DNA of 7,626 nucleotides from positions 1-7,626 of the forward strand of contig SKQJ01000244.1 of the NCBI GenBank assembly GCA_007119075.1. Reading direction: 5' to 3'. The notes below the pieces were generated by a model that saw only the letters and a program-made list of their open reading frames with translations, did no database searches and had not been told where the DNA came from. Source of the stretch: Bacteroidales bacterium. Its GTDB lineage: Bacteria > Bacteroidota > Bacteroidia > Bacteroidales > PUMT01. Every line of letters begins with the position of its first letter. Position 1 is the stretch's first letter. Of this stretch, positions 1 through 6,731 are shown in pieces. The position numbers and the translations under genes were made by a program.

Positions 1-1023
1 CTTCTGCCTGGTCCGTCCCAGGCTGGTGTCCGACCAGTTCCCCACTGTATTCAATCCCCAGTCATCCATTCGCAGAGCCGTCTTATCCATCCATTTTTCG
101 TACCAGTCGCTGCCATACCGCCGGTAAAGGTTCCGGTTATAGATATCATAGCGTGAAATCCTTTCGTCCGAAAGGGTGATTTCATCGGGAACCAGTGCCT
201 CAAACAAATACTCCCTGCCCTCCACGCGGGCGAACGAACCGCCCGGGCGCATCACGCAGCTCCCCTTTGAAAAGAACAGATAACCGTCGGGATCAACAAA
301 CCACCACCTTCCGTCAATCTCTTCAACCCTGAAGAACCCTGTAGCTTCGGCCTTTTTATCGAGGTAGCCGCCGTACCTGGAAACATTGAATTTCCCGGTT
401 TGCAGTTCGCCTTCCTCCTTTTCCCATGCAGCCCTGAGATCATCGACCGAACCTGCTTTGCCGTGCCAGGAGGCCGGGATCCACTGCCCGAACTCATCGA
501 CAAGCGGCGTCGGACCGAGGATGGAATCTTCAGGCGCCATAGTGAGCCGCACATTCCTGATCTCAAGAGTCGGGGAGTTGGCCGGTCTTTGCATCCATAC
601 CCCGATTGTGTCAACCTGGGCTATGGGCCCCACATTGCCGGTAAATCCGATGGTGAGCCCCGGAAGGGGAGTCTTCCAGATCGAAGCCATATCGTGGCCC
701 TGCGTATATCTTTCCCGGAAATGGATAAGGGGAATTGAAGCCCTGACCCACGCCCCCTGGAAAGGGTTTAAAACAAGGGTGCGCCGGCCCTGTGCATCGT
801 ACAGATCAATATTGAATCGCTGGGCAGATGAAGCATTCATGTCAAAAGTCAGATATCCGTAATCTGACCAGTCAGCCGGCAATTCCGGATTAAGGTCCTT
901 TACTGCCCATCTTTGACCGTAAGCTTCACCCTCAAACCGGACAAAATGAGAATTTTCATTAGAATTGCATGATGCAATCAAAAAGACAGATAAAACCAGG
1001 GAAGTGTATAAAGATGGCTTCAT
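1..1023 (-). CDS. Beta-agarase-like (GH50-like) lipoprotein, N-terminal part, cut by window edge
   Basis: The frame is open from an ATG at 1023 to the left edge without a stop, giving 341 residues of a longer protein. It begins with a lipoprotein signal: a hydrophobic stretch at residues 8-18 and lipobox IASC with Cys19. Residues about 27-165 look like a beta-rich carbohydrate-binding-like domain. Then come features I associate with beta-agarase-like glycoside hydrolases: TPLVDEFGQW (172-181), GFFRVEEIDGRWWFVDPDG (229-247) and DWGLNTVGNWSD (321-332), which should be the first strand of a TIM barrel. The catalytic acids would lie beyond the edge, so activity cannot be judged. If family assignment holds, it would be a surface or periplasmic enzyme cutting agar-type galactans. 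There is no Shine-Dalgarno; a weak -7-like element (TTACTTTG, minus) lies at 1114-1107, about 84 bases upstream. Substrate is inferred; an uncharacterised relative of GH50 is equally possible. Confidence 0.6.
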   Translation of the reverse strand, partial: MKPSLYTSLVLSVFLIASCNSNENSHFVRFEGEAYGQRWAVKDLNPELPADWSDYGYLTFDMNASSAQRFNIDLYDAQGRRTLVLNPFQGAWVRASIPLIHFRERYTQGHDMASIWKTPLPGLTIGFTGNVGPIAQVDTIGVWMQRPANSPTLEIRNVRLTMAPEDSILGPTPLVDEFGQWIPASWHGKAGSVDDLRAAWEKEEGELQTGKFNVSRYGGYLDKKAEATGFFRVEEIDGRWWFVDPDGYLFFSKGSCVMRPGGSFARVEGREYLFEALVPDEITLSDERISRYDIYNRNLYRRYGSDWYEKWMDKTALRMDDWGLNTVGNWSDTSLGRTRQK

Positions 1024-1257
1024 GGGAATATTGTATAGGTTATAATAATTGCTGTACACTTTTCAGTGACACGGCGTTTTGAGTGCGATTTCGGGTACGC
1101 CAATGACAAAGTAAAGTTTTTTATTTAATTTTCCTGTATTCCGTATAGAATATTTTGTGGTTTCAGCGCTCGACCGGGATGGAAACAGCAGGATAAGGAG
1201 CAGGGGGTGGAATGCGGATAGTTAGCCGGAAGATGAAGAAAACCTTTTTCGGGAAGG

Positions 1258-1779
1258 CTAATCCCCGGATTGCAGCACGAACCTGAAGGAGAATTTCAGC
1301 AGCCCTCCGTAAACTTCAGGCATATCGAGAGAGGGCAGCAGCCTGATAACCCGCCTGGCCTCGCAAACAAGCTCCTCATGCCTCGATGACTCGGTTATTT
1401 CAATGCCGGCCGGAGGTTCGGCGAAGATCGCGATCTCGTCAACTTCCATATAATTTCCATCGGGCCGGTGTTTGTGAATTTCATTTATCACCCCGCGGTG
1501 GCCAACCCTGGCATACAATTCCACCAGGCCCGAGTGACCGGCTTGTATCGATGATTCGGGATAAGTCAAATGTGCCGACACATGCCTCCTGACGGACTGA
1601 ACGGTAGTCAGATCGGCCGAATTCTGATCCCTGACCTGAGGGTTCCCGCCGGGATCGGATCCTCCTGGATCCTGTGTGGCATATACAGTTCGGGGAGCGG
1701 GGAATGACAGCATCAACAGGATACTCAGCAGGCGAAATACTGGCAGCAGGTACCCGTGTTTATAGTTTTTTATTTCCAT
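1258..1779 (-). CDS. Small exported protein with TonB C-terminal-like domain
   Basis: This is a 173-residue protein with an N-terminal hydrophobic segment (about residues 11-28) followed by a plausible signal peptidase I site after VYA (Ala34). A short Gly/Pro/Asp-rich linker (35-60) leads to a domain whose core, YPESSIQAGHSGLVELYARV (residues 73-92), follows the TonB C-terminal pattern of YP, then a small residue, then G-x-V-x-L/V with alternating hydrophobics. The rest is mixed strand and helix to the end. True TonB proteins carry an uncleaved membrane anchor and a long Pro-rich linker; both seem missing, so it is unlikely to energise an outer-membrane receptor by the classical route. The ATG at 1779 has AGGA four bases upstream, slightly close for a ribosome site. 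It lies 234 bases upstream of the agarase-like gene on the same strand and diverges from the gene at 2134. Its job is unknown; the domain call is moderate. Confidence 0.55.
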   Translation of the reverse strand: MEIKNYKHGYLLPVFRLLSILLMLSFPAPRTVYATQDPGGSDPGGNPQVRDQNSADLTTVQSVRRHVSAHLTYPESSIQAGHSGLVELYARVGHRGVINEIHKHRPDGNYMEVDEIAIFAEPPAGIEITESSRHEELVCEARRVIRLLPSLDMPEVYGGLLKFSFRFVLQSGD

Positions 1780-2133
1780 GGTCCTATATTTTAATCTGCA
1801 TCATGTTTCAACCGGGTTTTTCCCGGCAGCGGTATACAGGCCCTGAAAGGCAGGATTCCTTCTTATATAACCGGACCGGCATATTAAAATATTGTCCTGA
1901 TGCAATATAAAAAAAATACCGGAAAAACAAAAATTTACTCATGAAAAACTGAAAAAACAAGCAATCTGCCAGCTCAGCCTTAGGAAATTTGCCTGAAGCT
2001 CGAATTCAGCAGCAGTTTTGGCCGGCAATGACAGATTGGCAAATTCCGGGAGGCCTGCGGGACACTGATGGTTGCTTGCAGTGGAAAGCCGAAGAATTTT
2101 CTTATTTTTGGGTATTTCAATAACATCGATCCT
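1780..2133. other. Divergent intergenic region with one short hairpin and a promoter candidate
   Basis: These 354 bases separate two divergent genes. I see no convincing coding region here. An inverted repeat CCGGG-TTTTT-CCCGG sits at 1812-1826, about 33-48 bases upstream of the minus-strand start at 1779, so it would fall in that gene's leader if transcription begins further out. The stretch 1865-1960 is A/T-rich with several A runs, as expected of a promoter region. Positions 1961-2100 look like ordinary mixed sequence with no function I can name. A Bacteroidota-type -7 element for the plus-strand gene is at 2103-2110. Confidence 0.5.
2072..2110 (+). promoter_or_regulatory. Candidate Bacteroidota promoter for the TIM-barrel gene at 2134
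   Basis: TATTTTTG at 2103-2110 matches the Bacteroidota -7 consensus TAnnTTTG exactly. Possible -33 TTG elements lie at 2072-2074 and 2076-2078; the nearer one leaves 24 bases, longer than the usual 19-21. Transcription would begin near 2117, giving a leader of under 20 bases to the ATG at 2134. That would exclude the in-frame ATG at 2068 as a start. This is a motif match only. Confidence 0.4.
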
Positions 2134-3063
2134 ATGGACAGAAGATCATTTATTCTTAAAAGCATGGCAGGGCTGGCAGTGGCCGGAATTCCGCTGCCGG
2201 CTCTGCCGGCATCCCTCGAAGGGAAGCCCTCCGGCATCGGGATTTGCGACTGGAATCTGGGCGATTCCGCCGATCCCTCCTTTATCCCGCTGGCTGCCGG
2301 TGTCGGCCTTGATGCGATACAGGTAAGCGTGGGCACGGCTCCCGACAATATTCCCCTCAGGGAGGCAGCCGTCAGACGCAGATATATTGAACTCGGCAAA
2401 AAACACAATATAGTTTATTGTTCAGTGGCGGCCGGCAGCATCCTTAACCAGATCCCCCTGGCCACGGAACCCCAGTCGGCCATTTACGTGGTGGATGCTC
2501 TTGAAGCTGCAAGAGCCCTGGGATCGACCAACATCCTTACCGCCTTTTTCGGCAACGGAGATCTTCTGGAAAGAGACGGGGACGGCAACTATATCAATGT
2601 TTCTTCCGGAGAATTTCCGGAGTACAGGTGGAAGGAAAAAGACGTCGAAAGGGTGATTGCCGTTATCAGGCAGATTGTGCCGCGGGCCGAGGATCTCGGC
2701 GTGATAATCGGTCTTGAGAATACCCTGTCCGCCCGTCAGAACCTGGAGATCATCGAGGAGATAGGCTCTCCCATGGTCCAGATATATTACGATACCGCAA
2801 ACCCCTGGAACAACGGTTACGATGTGCCGGGTGAAATAAGGATGATCGGAAATCGCCGGATGTGTGAGATACACCTGAAAAACTCAAGGTGGAACCAGAA
2901 CCTTTTTGATGAAACGGGAGCGGTAGATATGGAGGCCTGCGCTTCGGCGCTGAAAGATATCGGCTATGACAAATGGTATGTCCTGGAAACCAGCGGAAGG
3001 CCGGAAAGATTCGAGGAGGACACCAGGGCGAACATCAGGTTTGCCAGGGAAGTTTTTATGTAG
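2134..3063 (+). CDS. Tat-exported sugar isomerase/epimerase-like TIM barrel (first of three)
   Basis: A 309-residue protein of the xylose-isomerase-like TIM-barrel superfamily (often labelled sugar phosphate isomerase/epimerase). Residues 1-26 form a Tat signal: RRSFILK at 3-9, then a mild hydrophobic segment ending near LPA (24-26). Four residues in family-typical contexts could make the divalent-metal site: Glu195 (IIGLEN), Asp220 (IYYDTAN), His247 (CEIHLKN) and Glu285 (VLETSG). Such sites catalyse C2/C3 proton transfer or beta-elimination on sugars. Because export through Tat puts it in the periplasm, a phosphorylated substrate is unlikely. An upstream in-frame ATG at 2068 would add 22 residues before the Tat motif, so 2134 is preferred; no clear ribosome site precedes it. 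The gene stands alone on its strand and converges with the next TIM-barrel gene. Family is secure; substrate is unknown. Candidate roles are a 3-epimerase or a 3-keto-glycoside lyase. Confidence 0.85.
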   Translation: MDRRSFILKSMAGLAVAGIPLPALPASLEGKPSGIGICDWNLGDSADPSFIPLAAGVGLDAIQVSVGTAPDNIPLREAAVRRRYIELGKKHNIVYCSVAAGSILNQIPLATEPQSAIYVVDALEAARALGSTNILTAFFGNGDLLERDGDGNYINVSSGEFPEYRWKEKDVERVIAVIRQIVPRAEDLGVIIGLENTLSARQNLEIIEEIGSPMVQIYYDTANPWNNGYDVPGEIRMIGNRRMCEIHLKNSRWNQNLFDETGAVDMEACASALKDIGYDKWYVLETSGRPERFEEDTRANIRFAREVFM

Positions 3064-3195
3064 CATCAAACCAGCATAATGGCGATAGACCTGTGCTGAT
3101 GGCAGTGCAATGATTTACGGCCGCAGACGAAAACAGGCGTCCGGAAGCGACCCGGGCTAAGCAATATTTCAGACGGTTTGCAGATTTATGCCGCC

Positions 3196-4098
3196 CTAAA
3201 GTCCCCGTGCCTGGCTTGCCTGTTCCCTGATTTCAGAAAGTGCCGAAGGGGCCTGGGCAGCCATGTCATCCCACCTGCTTTCAACCGATATGCCCCCTTC
3301 AAATTTAATCGTGGCCAGGGCTGAAAAATATTCGCCGAAATCCTCGCCGTGAGTGCCGGGTGCCGCCCTTCCCTGCTCTTCGGCAATGTGAACGTGTTTT
3401 ATCAGGTTTCCGTACCTGATGATATTGCGCGGATCCTCACCATCCACTGCCATGTGGTATATGTCTGCAAGAAGACGGTAATTTCTGTGGCTTACTGCAT
3501 TGACTATTTCGGCGCCATCTCCAAGGGAGTTTATAAAATTGCATTCATTCCGGTTCAGGGGCTCCAGTGCAATGGTCACATTGTATTTTGAGGCAAGAGG
3601 AGCGAGTCTCCTGCCCAGTGCGACAAACTGCCTGTAGGCATCATCCCTGTGAAACCCCTCAGGTATCCTCCTCGATCCTCCGCTTCCAAAAACAATTATC
3701 CTGACGCCGGCCAGCTGTGCCCGGCGGAATGCTGTTGCGGCGTACTCCATGATTTCATCATGAACCGCATCGGGCCCTACGCTTTTCAGGTTTCCGGGCA
3801 AAAAAAGATTGCATGCGGAAACGGGAATTTTAAGTTTTCTGGCATTATCCAGTCTGGGAAGAAATTCCTCCTCCGGACTGTCCGGCACCAGGAAGCCTCT
3901 TACAGATTCCTCGATAAAGGAGTAGCCCATTTCCGCAAGCATGCCGGCATTGCCCAGGCCTGTGCATACGCCCACCGCAGGCTCAAAGGAATTAAAATAA
4001 CTGTGTGTATTTGCACGAGAAACTGATCCGCAGGCAAAGGAAGCTCCAAGCAATGCGGCGGATTTAAGAAAAAATCTCCGGTCTGTTTTCATCATCAT
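3196..4098 (-). CDS. Tat-exported tagatose/psicose 3-epimerase-like TIM barrel (second of three)
   Basis: A 300-residue TIM-barrel protein. The Tat signal has DRRFFLK at residues 6-12 followed by a hydrophobic stretch to about 22. The metal ligands are predicted as Glu179 in ALEPLNRNE (177-185), Asp212 in LLADIYHM (209-216), His237 in HVHIAE (235-240) and Glu273 in SVESRW (271-276). The E-P-L-N-R motif and the spacing of 33, 25 and 36 residues closely resemble D-tagatose 3-epimerase and D-psicose (allulose) 3-epimerase, whose ligands are spaced 33, 26 and 35. Those family members invert C3 of free ketoses, which fits an exported enzyme better than a phosphate-dependent one. Three ATG codons in a row (4098, 4095, 4092) could start it; the longest is given, and the reading frame extending to 4179 lacks sense before the Tat motif. 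No Shine-Dalgarno is visible. It diverges from the oxidoreductase gene, with 205 bases between starts, suggesting shared control. Confidence 0.87.
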   Translation of the reverse strand: MMMKTDRRFFLKSAALLGASFACGSVSRANTHSYFNSFEPAVGVCTGLGNAGMLAEMGYSFIEESVRGFLVPDSPEEEFLPRLDNARKLKIPVSACNLFLPGNLKSVGPDAVHDEIMEYAATAFRRAQLAGVRIIVFGSGGSRRIPEGFHRDDAYRQFVALGRRLAPLASKYNVTIALEPLNRNECNFINSLGDGAEIVNAVSHRNYRLLADIYHMAVDGEDPRNIIRYGNLIKHVHIAEEQGRAAPGTHGEDFGEYFSALATIKFEGGISVESRWDDMAAQAPSALSEIREQASQARGL

Positions 4099-4303
4099 GG
4101 GGGAATTATCGTGCCCGGTCAATATCTGTCCCGGCAAAAGATTAAACTCCCAAGATACAAATAACCCTAAAAACATCAATAAAATTTCTTATTATTACAA
4201 ATCATATAAGAAAGGGAATCTTTATATGCCCTTTAGCGTTAGTTCTATAAATGATGCCACGGATACCGGATCCGGATCAAAATCAACAAAAAAAGGATAT
4301 ACG
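4099..4303. promoter_or_regulatory. Divergent intergenic region between epimerase-like and oxidoreductase genes
   Basis: These 205 bases must hold promoters for both flanking genes. The centre (about 4145-4245) is strongly A/T-rich. No exact TAnnTTTG element appears on either strand; the nearest on the minus strand is GTTATTTG, complementary to part of the CAAATAAC stretch near 4157-4166. A perfect 10-base palindrome CCGGATCCGG lies at 4266-4275 in the leader of the plus-strand gene and could be a dimeric regulator site, but it is short. A ribosome-site-like AAAGGAT lies a few bases before the ATG at 4304. Confidence 0.4.
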
Positions 4304-5659
4304 ATGAGCTCAAAAAAGCCTGAATCACCGTTAAAAAGCAGAAGGGATTTCATTTCCGGTGCCGCCGCCCTGACGATAGCAGGGGCGTTCGGCGCGGGCC
4401 ATCTTCTTTCCTCCTGCGGATCACAAAAGCAAAGATATGAACCACCTGCCCTGGCTGACATAGCGCCTGACGGTCCACTGTTAAGGGCGGGACTGGTCGG
4501 ATGCGGAGGCAGGGGAACCGGTGCCGCGTTCAATTTTCTCAATGCAGGGCCGAACCTGCAGATCACTGCGCTGGGCGATGTCTTCCGCGACCGCCTCGAC
4601 CGGTGCCGTCAATCGCTCAAGGAACAGCGCGATGTGGATATCCCCGACAGCAACTGCTTTGTCGGGTTCGATGCCTACAAACACGTTATCGATTCCGGTG
4701 TTGATGTGGTCATCCTGGCGACTCCCCCCCATTTCCGTCCCGAACAGTTTGAAGCGGCCGTTCAGGCACGAAAGCATGCTTTTATTGAAAAGCCTTGCGC
4801 CGTCGACCCCGTGGGAGCCAGGGCTGTAATGGCCTCCGGGAAAATGGCCGAATCGGCAGGATTGTCGGTAGTGTCGGGCACACAGCTAAGGCACGCCCGC
4901 GATTTTCTTTCGACTTTCGGGATGGTGAAAAACGGTGCCATCGGCGAACTGATCTCGGGCACAACCCTCAGGCTGGAAGGAAAGCTGTGGCACAGAAACA
5001 GGCAGCCCGGGGAATCCGATATGGAGGCTATGCTGAGGGACTGGGTCAACTGGACCTGGCTTTCGGGCGATCATATTGCCGAACAATTTGTGCATCAGAT
5101 AGACATCCTGAACTGGTTCTTTGAAAAATTCCCTTCCGAGGCACTTGGCATGGGAGGCAGGCACCGTCGCGTAACGGGTGACCAGTATGATTTTATAAGT
5201 GTCGACTACACCTTTGATGACAAGCGGAAATACCAGGGTTTCCACCGCCAGATCGACGGCTGTCATAACCAGTCGGAAGTTCTCATATATGGCACCAAAG
5301 GATATACAAATTGCCAGAACAGGATATTCGATTATGACGGCAACGTGGTCTGGGAATACCAGTATGTCATCGGCGAAGACGGACAGCCTGCGCGCAGGCT
5401 GCCTGTTGTAAGGGAGGACCAGTCGCACATCAATCTTGTGACCGCGATCCGCACAAATAATCCCGTCAACGAAGCCGTTACAATGGCTTCATCCTCACTG
5501 GTTGCCGTCATGGGCAGGGAGTCGGCATATACCGGGCAAAAGGTAACATGGGAGGATATGATGAATTCGAGCCTCAGGCTGGGGCCGGAGGAGTATAGCA
5601 TGGGTGCTGTGAATATTCCGGCCGAACCGCCCGTTCCGGGCACTGCTCCGGGAAGCTGA
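4304..5659 (+). CDS. Tat-exported Gfo/Idh/MocA family oxidoreductase, likely lipoprotein
   Basis: A 451-residue NAD(P)-dependent sugar oxidoreductase. Residues 1-38 are a Tat signal with SRRDFIS (12-18) and a hydrophobic segment ending in lipobox LSSC (35-38), so it is probably folded in the cytoplasm with its cofactor, exported, and lipid-anchored at Cys38. The Rossmann nucleotide-binding loop is GLVGCGGRGTG (63-73). The family EKP motif is at 162-164 (substrate/cofactor lysine 163), and the C-terminal domain has FVHQIDILNW (262-271), where His264 and Asp267 match the H-x-x-x-D-type active-site helix. Members oxidise or reduce sugar hydroxyls, commonly at C3 or C2, or use tightly bound NAD for redox-neutral glycoside cleavage (GH109, GH4-like chemistry). 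ATG 4304 is chosen because AAAGGAT precedes it and the Tat motif follows; the open frame reaching back to 4097 overlaps the neighbour's start and has no such features. It diverges from one TIM-barrel gene and converges with another. Substrate unknown. Confidence 0.88.
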   Translation: MSSKKPESPLKSRRDFISGAAALTIAGAFGAGHLLSSCGSQKQRYEPPALADIAPDGPLLRAGLVGCGGRGTGAAFNFLNAGPNLQITALGDVFRDRLDRCRQSLKEQRDVDIPDSNCFVGFDAYKHVIDSGVDVVILATPPHFRPEQFEAAVQARKHAFIEKPCAVDPVGARAVMASGKMAESAGLSVVSGTQLRHARDFLSTFGMVKNGAIGELISGTTLRLEGKLWHRNRQPGESDMEAMLRDWVNWTWLSGDHIAEQFVHQIDILNWFFEKFPSEALGMGGRHRRVTGDQYDFISVDYTFDDKRKYQGFHRQIDGCHNQSEVLIYGTKGYTNCQNRIFDYDGNVVWEYQYVIGEDGQPARRLPVVREDQSHINLVTAIRTNNPVNEAVTMASSSLVAVMGRESAYTGQKVTWEDMMNSSLRLGPEEYSMGAVNIPAEPPVPGTAPGS

Positions 5660-5794
5660 CGGAAAAACCTGTGTACTTGATCCTTCCGGCAGAAAAGATA
5701 TGGCAGTCCCGCACACACCGGCGGCCAGCTTTGCCGGACAGCCTTCGCTTTACGAAGCAGCCTGGAGTTTGTTGAGCGACCTGAACCGGCAGTA

Positions 5795-6685
5795 TCAGCT
5801 TTCAAGGATCCTGGAAAGCCTTTCCGCCTTGTCGGCCAGTCCCTCGGGAGTATCTCCGCCCCCCTGCTCGGTGATCGCCCAGTCGTCGTATCCGATCTCG
5901 TCAAGGGCCTTCATGACGGCGTGCCAGTTGACGTCGCCTTCCATCAGGTCAACCCGGAAACCTGCTCCCCGGCCTTCACTATTGGCTTTGGAGATGCTGT
6001 ATTCCTTTATATGTATCTTGGCGATCCTGTCTCCCAGTATCCTTATCCACTGCTCCGGGAAGCCAAAGGCAAGGATATTGCCGCAGTCAAAATAGAATTT
6101 CACATAGTCGCTTTCAAACTGGTCGATGTAACGAACAGCTTCAAGAGGGCTGAGCAGGAAACTGTTCCAGACATTTTCAATTGCAATGTAAACCTTTTGA
6201 GCTTCGGCAACGGGAACAGCCTTTTTTATTTCCGCCACCGAACGCTCCCATACCTGGTCATAGGCCACATCGGCCGTTACCCGGCCCGGGACCAGCAAAA
6301 CGGTATCGGCCCCGTAAACAACCGCATCCTCAATGCTGTAAATAAGGGCCTCCACTCCTTTTTCCCTGACGGAGGGATCGGGATCGGAAAGAGGGTACTG
6401 CCAGTGAAGCGCGCCACAAACGCTCGGGATCTCGAGGCCGGTGGCATCCCTGGCCCTGAGGACCTCGTCCCTGTCCATGTGGCTCATGGGCTCAACCCCG
6501 TCAAAACCGGCTTTCCTGACGGCGCTGAATTTTTCGGATATCGTGTCCCCAACCCCGATGGTTGCCCACATTATGCCCTTTTTTATTGACCGTTGCCGCC
6601 TCGCTGCAGTTGTGGCCGCCAAAGGCATTGTTCCTAACAGGGCCGAGGCAAAAACAGAATTTTTCACAAAATTTCTACGGTTCAT
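5795..6685 (-). CDS. Tat-exported sugar isomerase/epimerase-like TIM barrel (third of three)
   Basis: A 296-residue TIM-barrel protein. The Tat signal has RRNFVK at residues 3-8 and a hydrophobic stretch to about 25. Strand one reads GIMWATIGVG (37-46), a pattern frequent in Bacteroidota members annotated as sugar phosphate or hydroxypyruvate isomerase-like. Predicted metal ligands are Glu170 (YIAIEN), Asp200 (FYFDCGN), His225 (KIHIKE) and Glu273 (AITEQGGG). The sequence between His225 and Glu273 is longer than in the two other TIM barrels here and contains a charged Gly-rich loop (235-250), which may shape substrate choice. A TTG two codons upstream (6691) could also initiate, but the ATG at 6685 gives the compact Tat start. 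No Shine-Dalgarno is visible. A terminator-like hairpin separates it from the fucosidase gene upstream; a weak promoter candidate follows it (TTTG near 6740-6737, 19 bases, TAACTTGC at 6717-6710, minus). Substrate unknown; family secure. Confidence 0.87.
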   Translation of the reverse strand: MNRRNFVKNSVFASALLGTMPLAATTAARRQRSIKKGIMWATIGVGDTISEKFSAVRKAGFDGVEPMSHMDRDEVLRARDATGLEIPSVCGALHWQYPLSDPDPSVREKGVEALIYSIEDAVVYGADTVLLVPGRVTADVAYDQVWERSVAEIKKAVPVAEAQKVYIAIENVWNSFLLSPLEAVRYIDQFESDYVKFYFDCGNILAFGFPEQWIRILGDRIAKIHIKEYSISKANSEGRGAGFRVDLMEGDVNWHAVMKALDEIGYDDWAITEQGGGDTPEGLADKAERLSRILES

Positions 6686-6731
6686 ATGCAAAGTTTTATG
6701 GAATGGAATGCAAGTTAGGGATTATGCCGGT

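Noticed and set aside
252..614. Minus-strand 120-residue frame inside the agarase-like gene
   Set aside because: It is an out-of-frame reading of the longer lipoprotein frame, which is supported by signal peptide and motifs; its Arg/Ser-rich product looks like a shadow.
1222..1261. Inverted repeat TTAGCC / GGCTAA at the end of the TonB-like gene as a terminator
   Set aside because: The 6-base arms are separated by 28 bases with no inner pairing and no T run follows on the minus strand.
2068..2133. Upstream ATG giving a 331-residue form of the first TIM barrel
   Set aside because: The promoter candidate at 2103-2110 lies downstream of this ATG, and the extra 22 residues precede the Tat motif without adding recognisable sequence.
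4020..4046. Lipobox in the second TIM barrel's signal (Cys23)
   Set aside because: The residues before the cysteine are S-F-A, which do not fit the usual lipobox, unlike the clear LSSC in the oxidoreductase.
4097..4303. In-frame N-terminal extension of the oxidoreductase from ATG 4097, which overlaps the neighbour's start codons
   Set aside because: It would bury the Tat motif about 80 residues inside the protein, it has no family-like sequence, and ATG 4304 has a ribosome-site-like AAAGGAT and gives a standard Tat start.
4886..5428. Long minus-strand open frame (180 residues) inside the oxidoreductase gene, with similar long antisense frames in the other genes
   Set aside because: The plus-strand frame has strong family motifs throughout; the antisense products show no domain, signal or sensible composition and are shadows of coding sequence.
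5714..5762. Short stems (CCGGC/GCCGG and CTTCG/CGAAG) in the convergent gap as a bidirectional terminator
   Set aside because: Each stem is only 5 bp, one has a 10-base loop, and there is no T tract after either on either strand.
6686..6691. TTG start two codons upstream of the third TIM barrel
   Set aside because: It adds only Met-His before an ATG that directly precedes the Tat motif; an ATG start is simpler and no ribosome site favours TTG.
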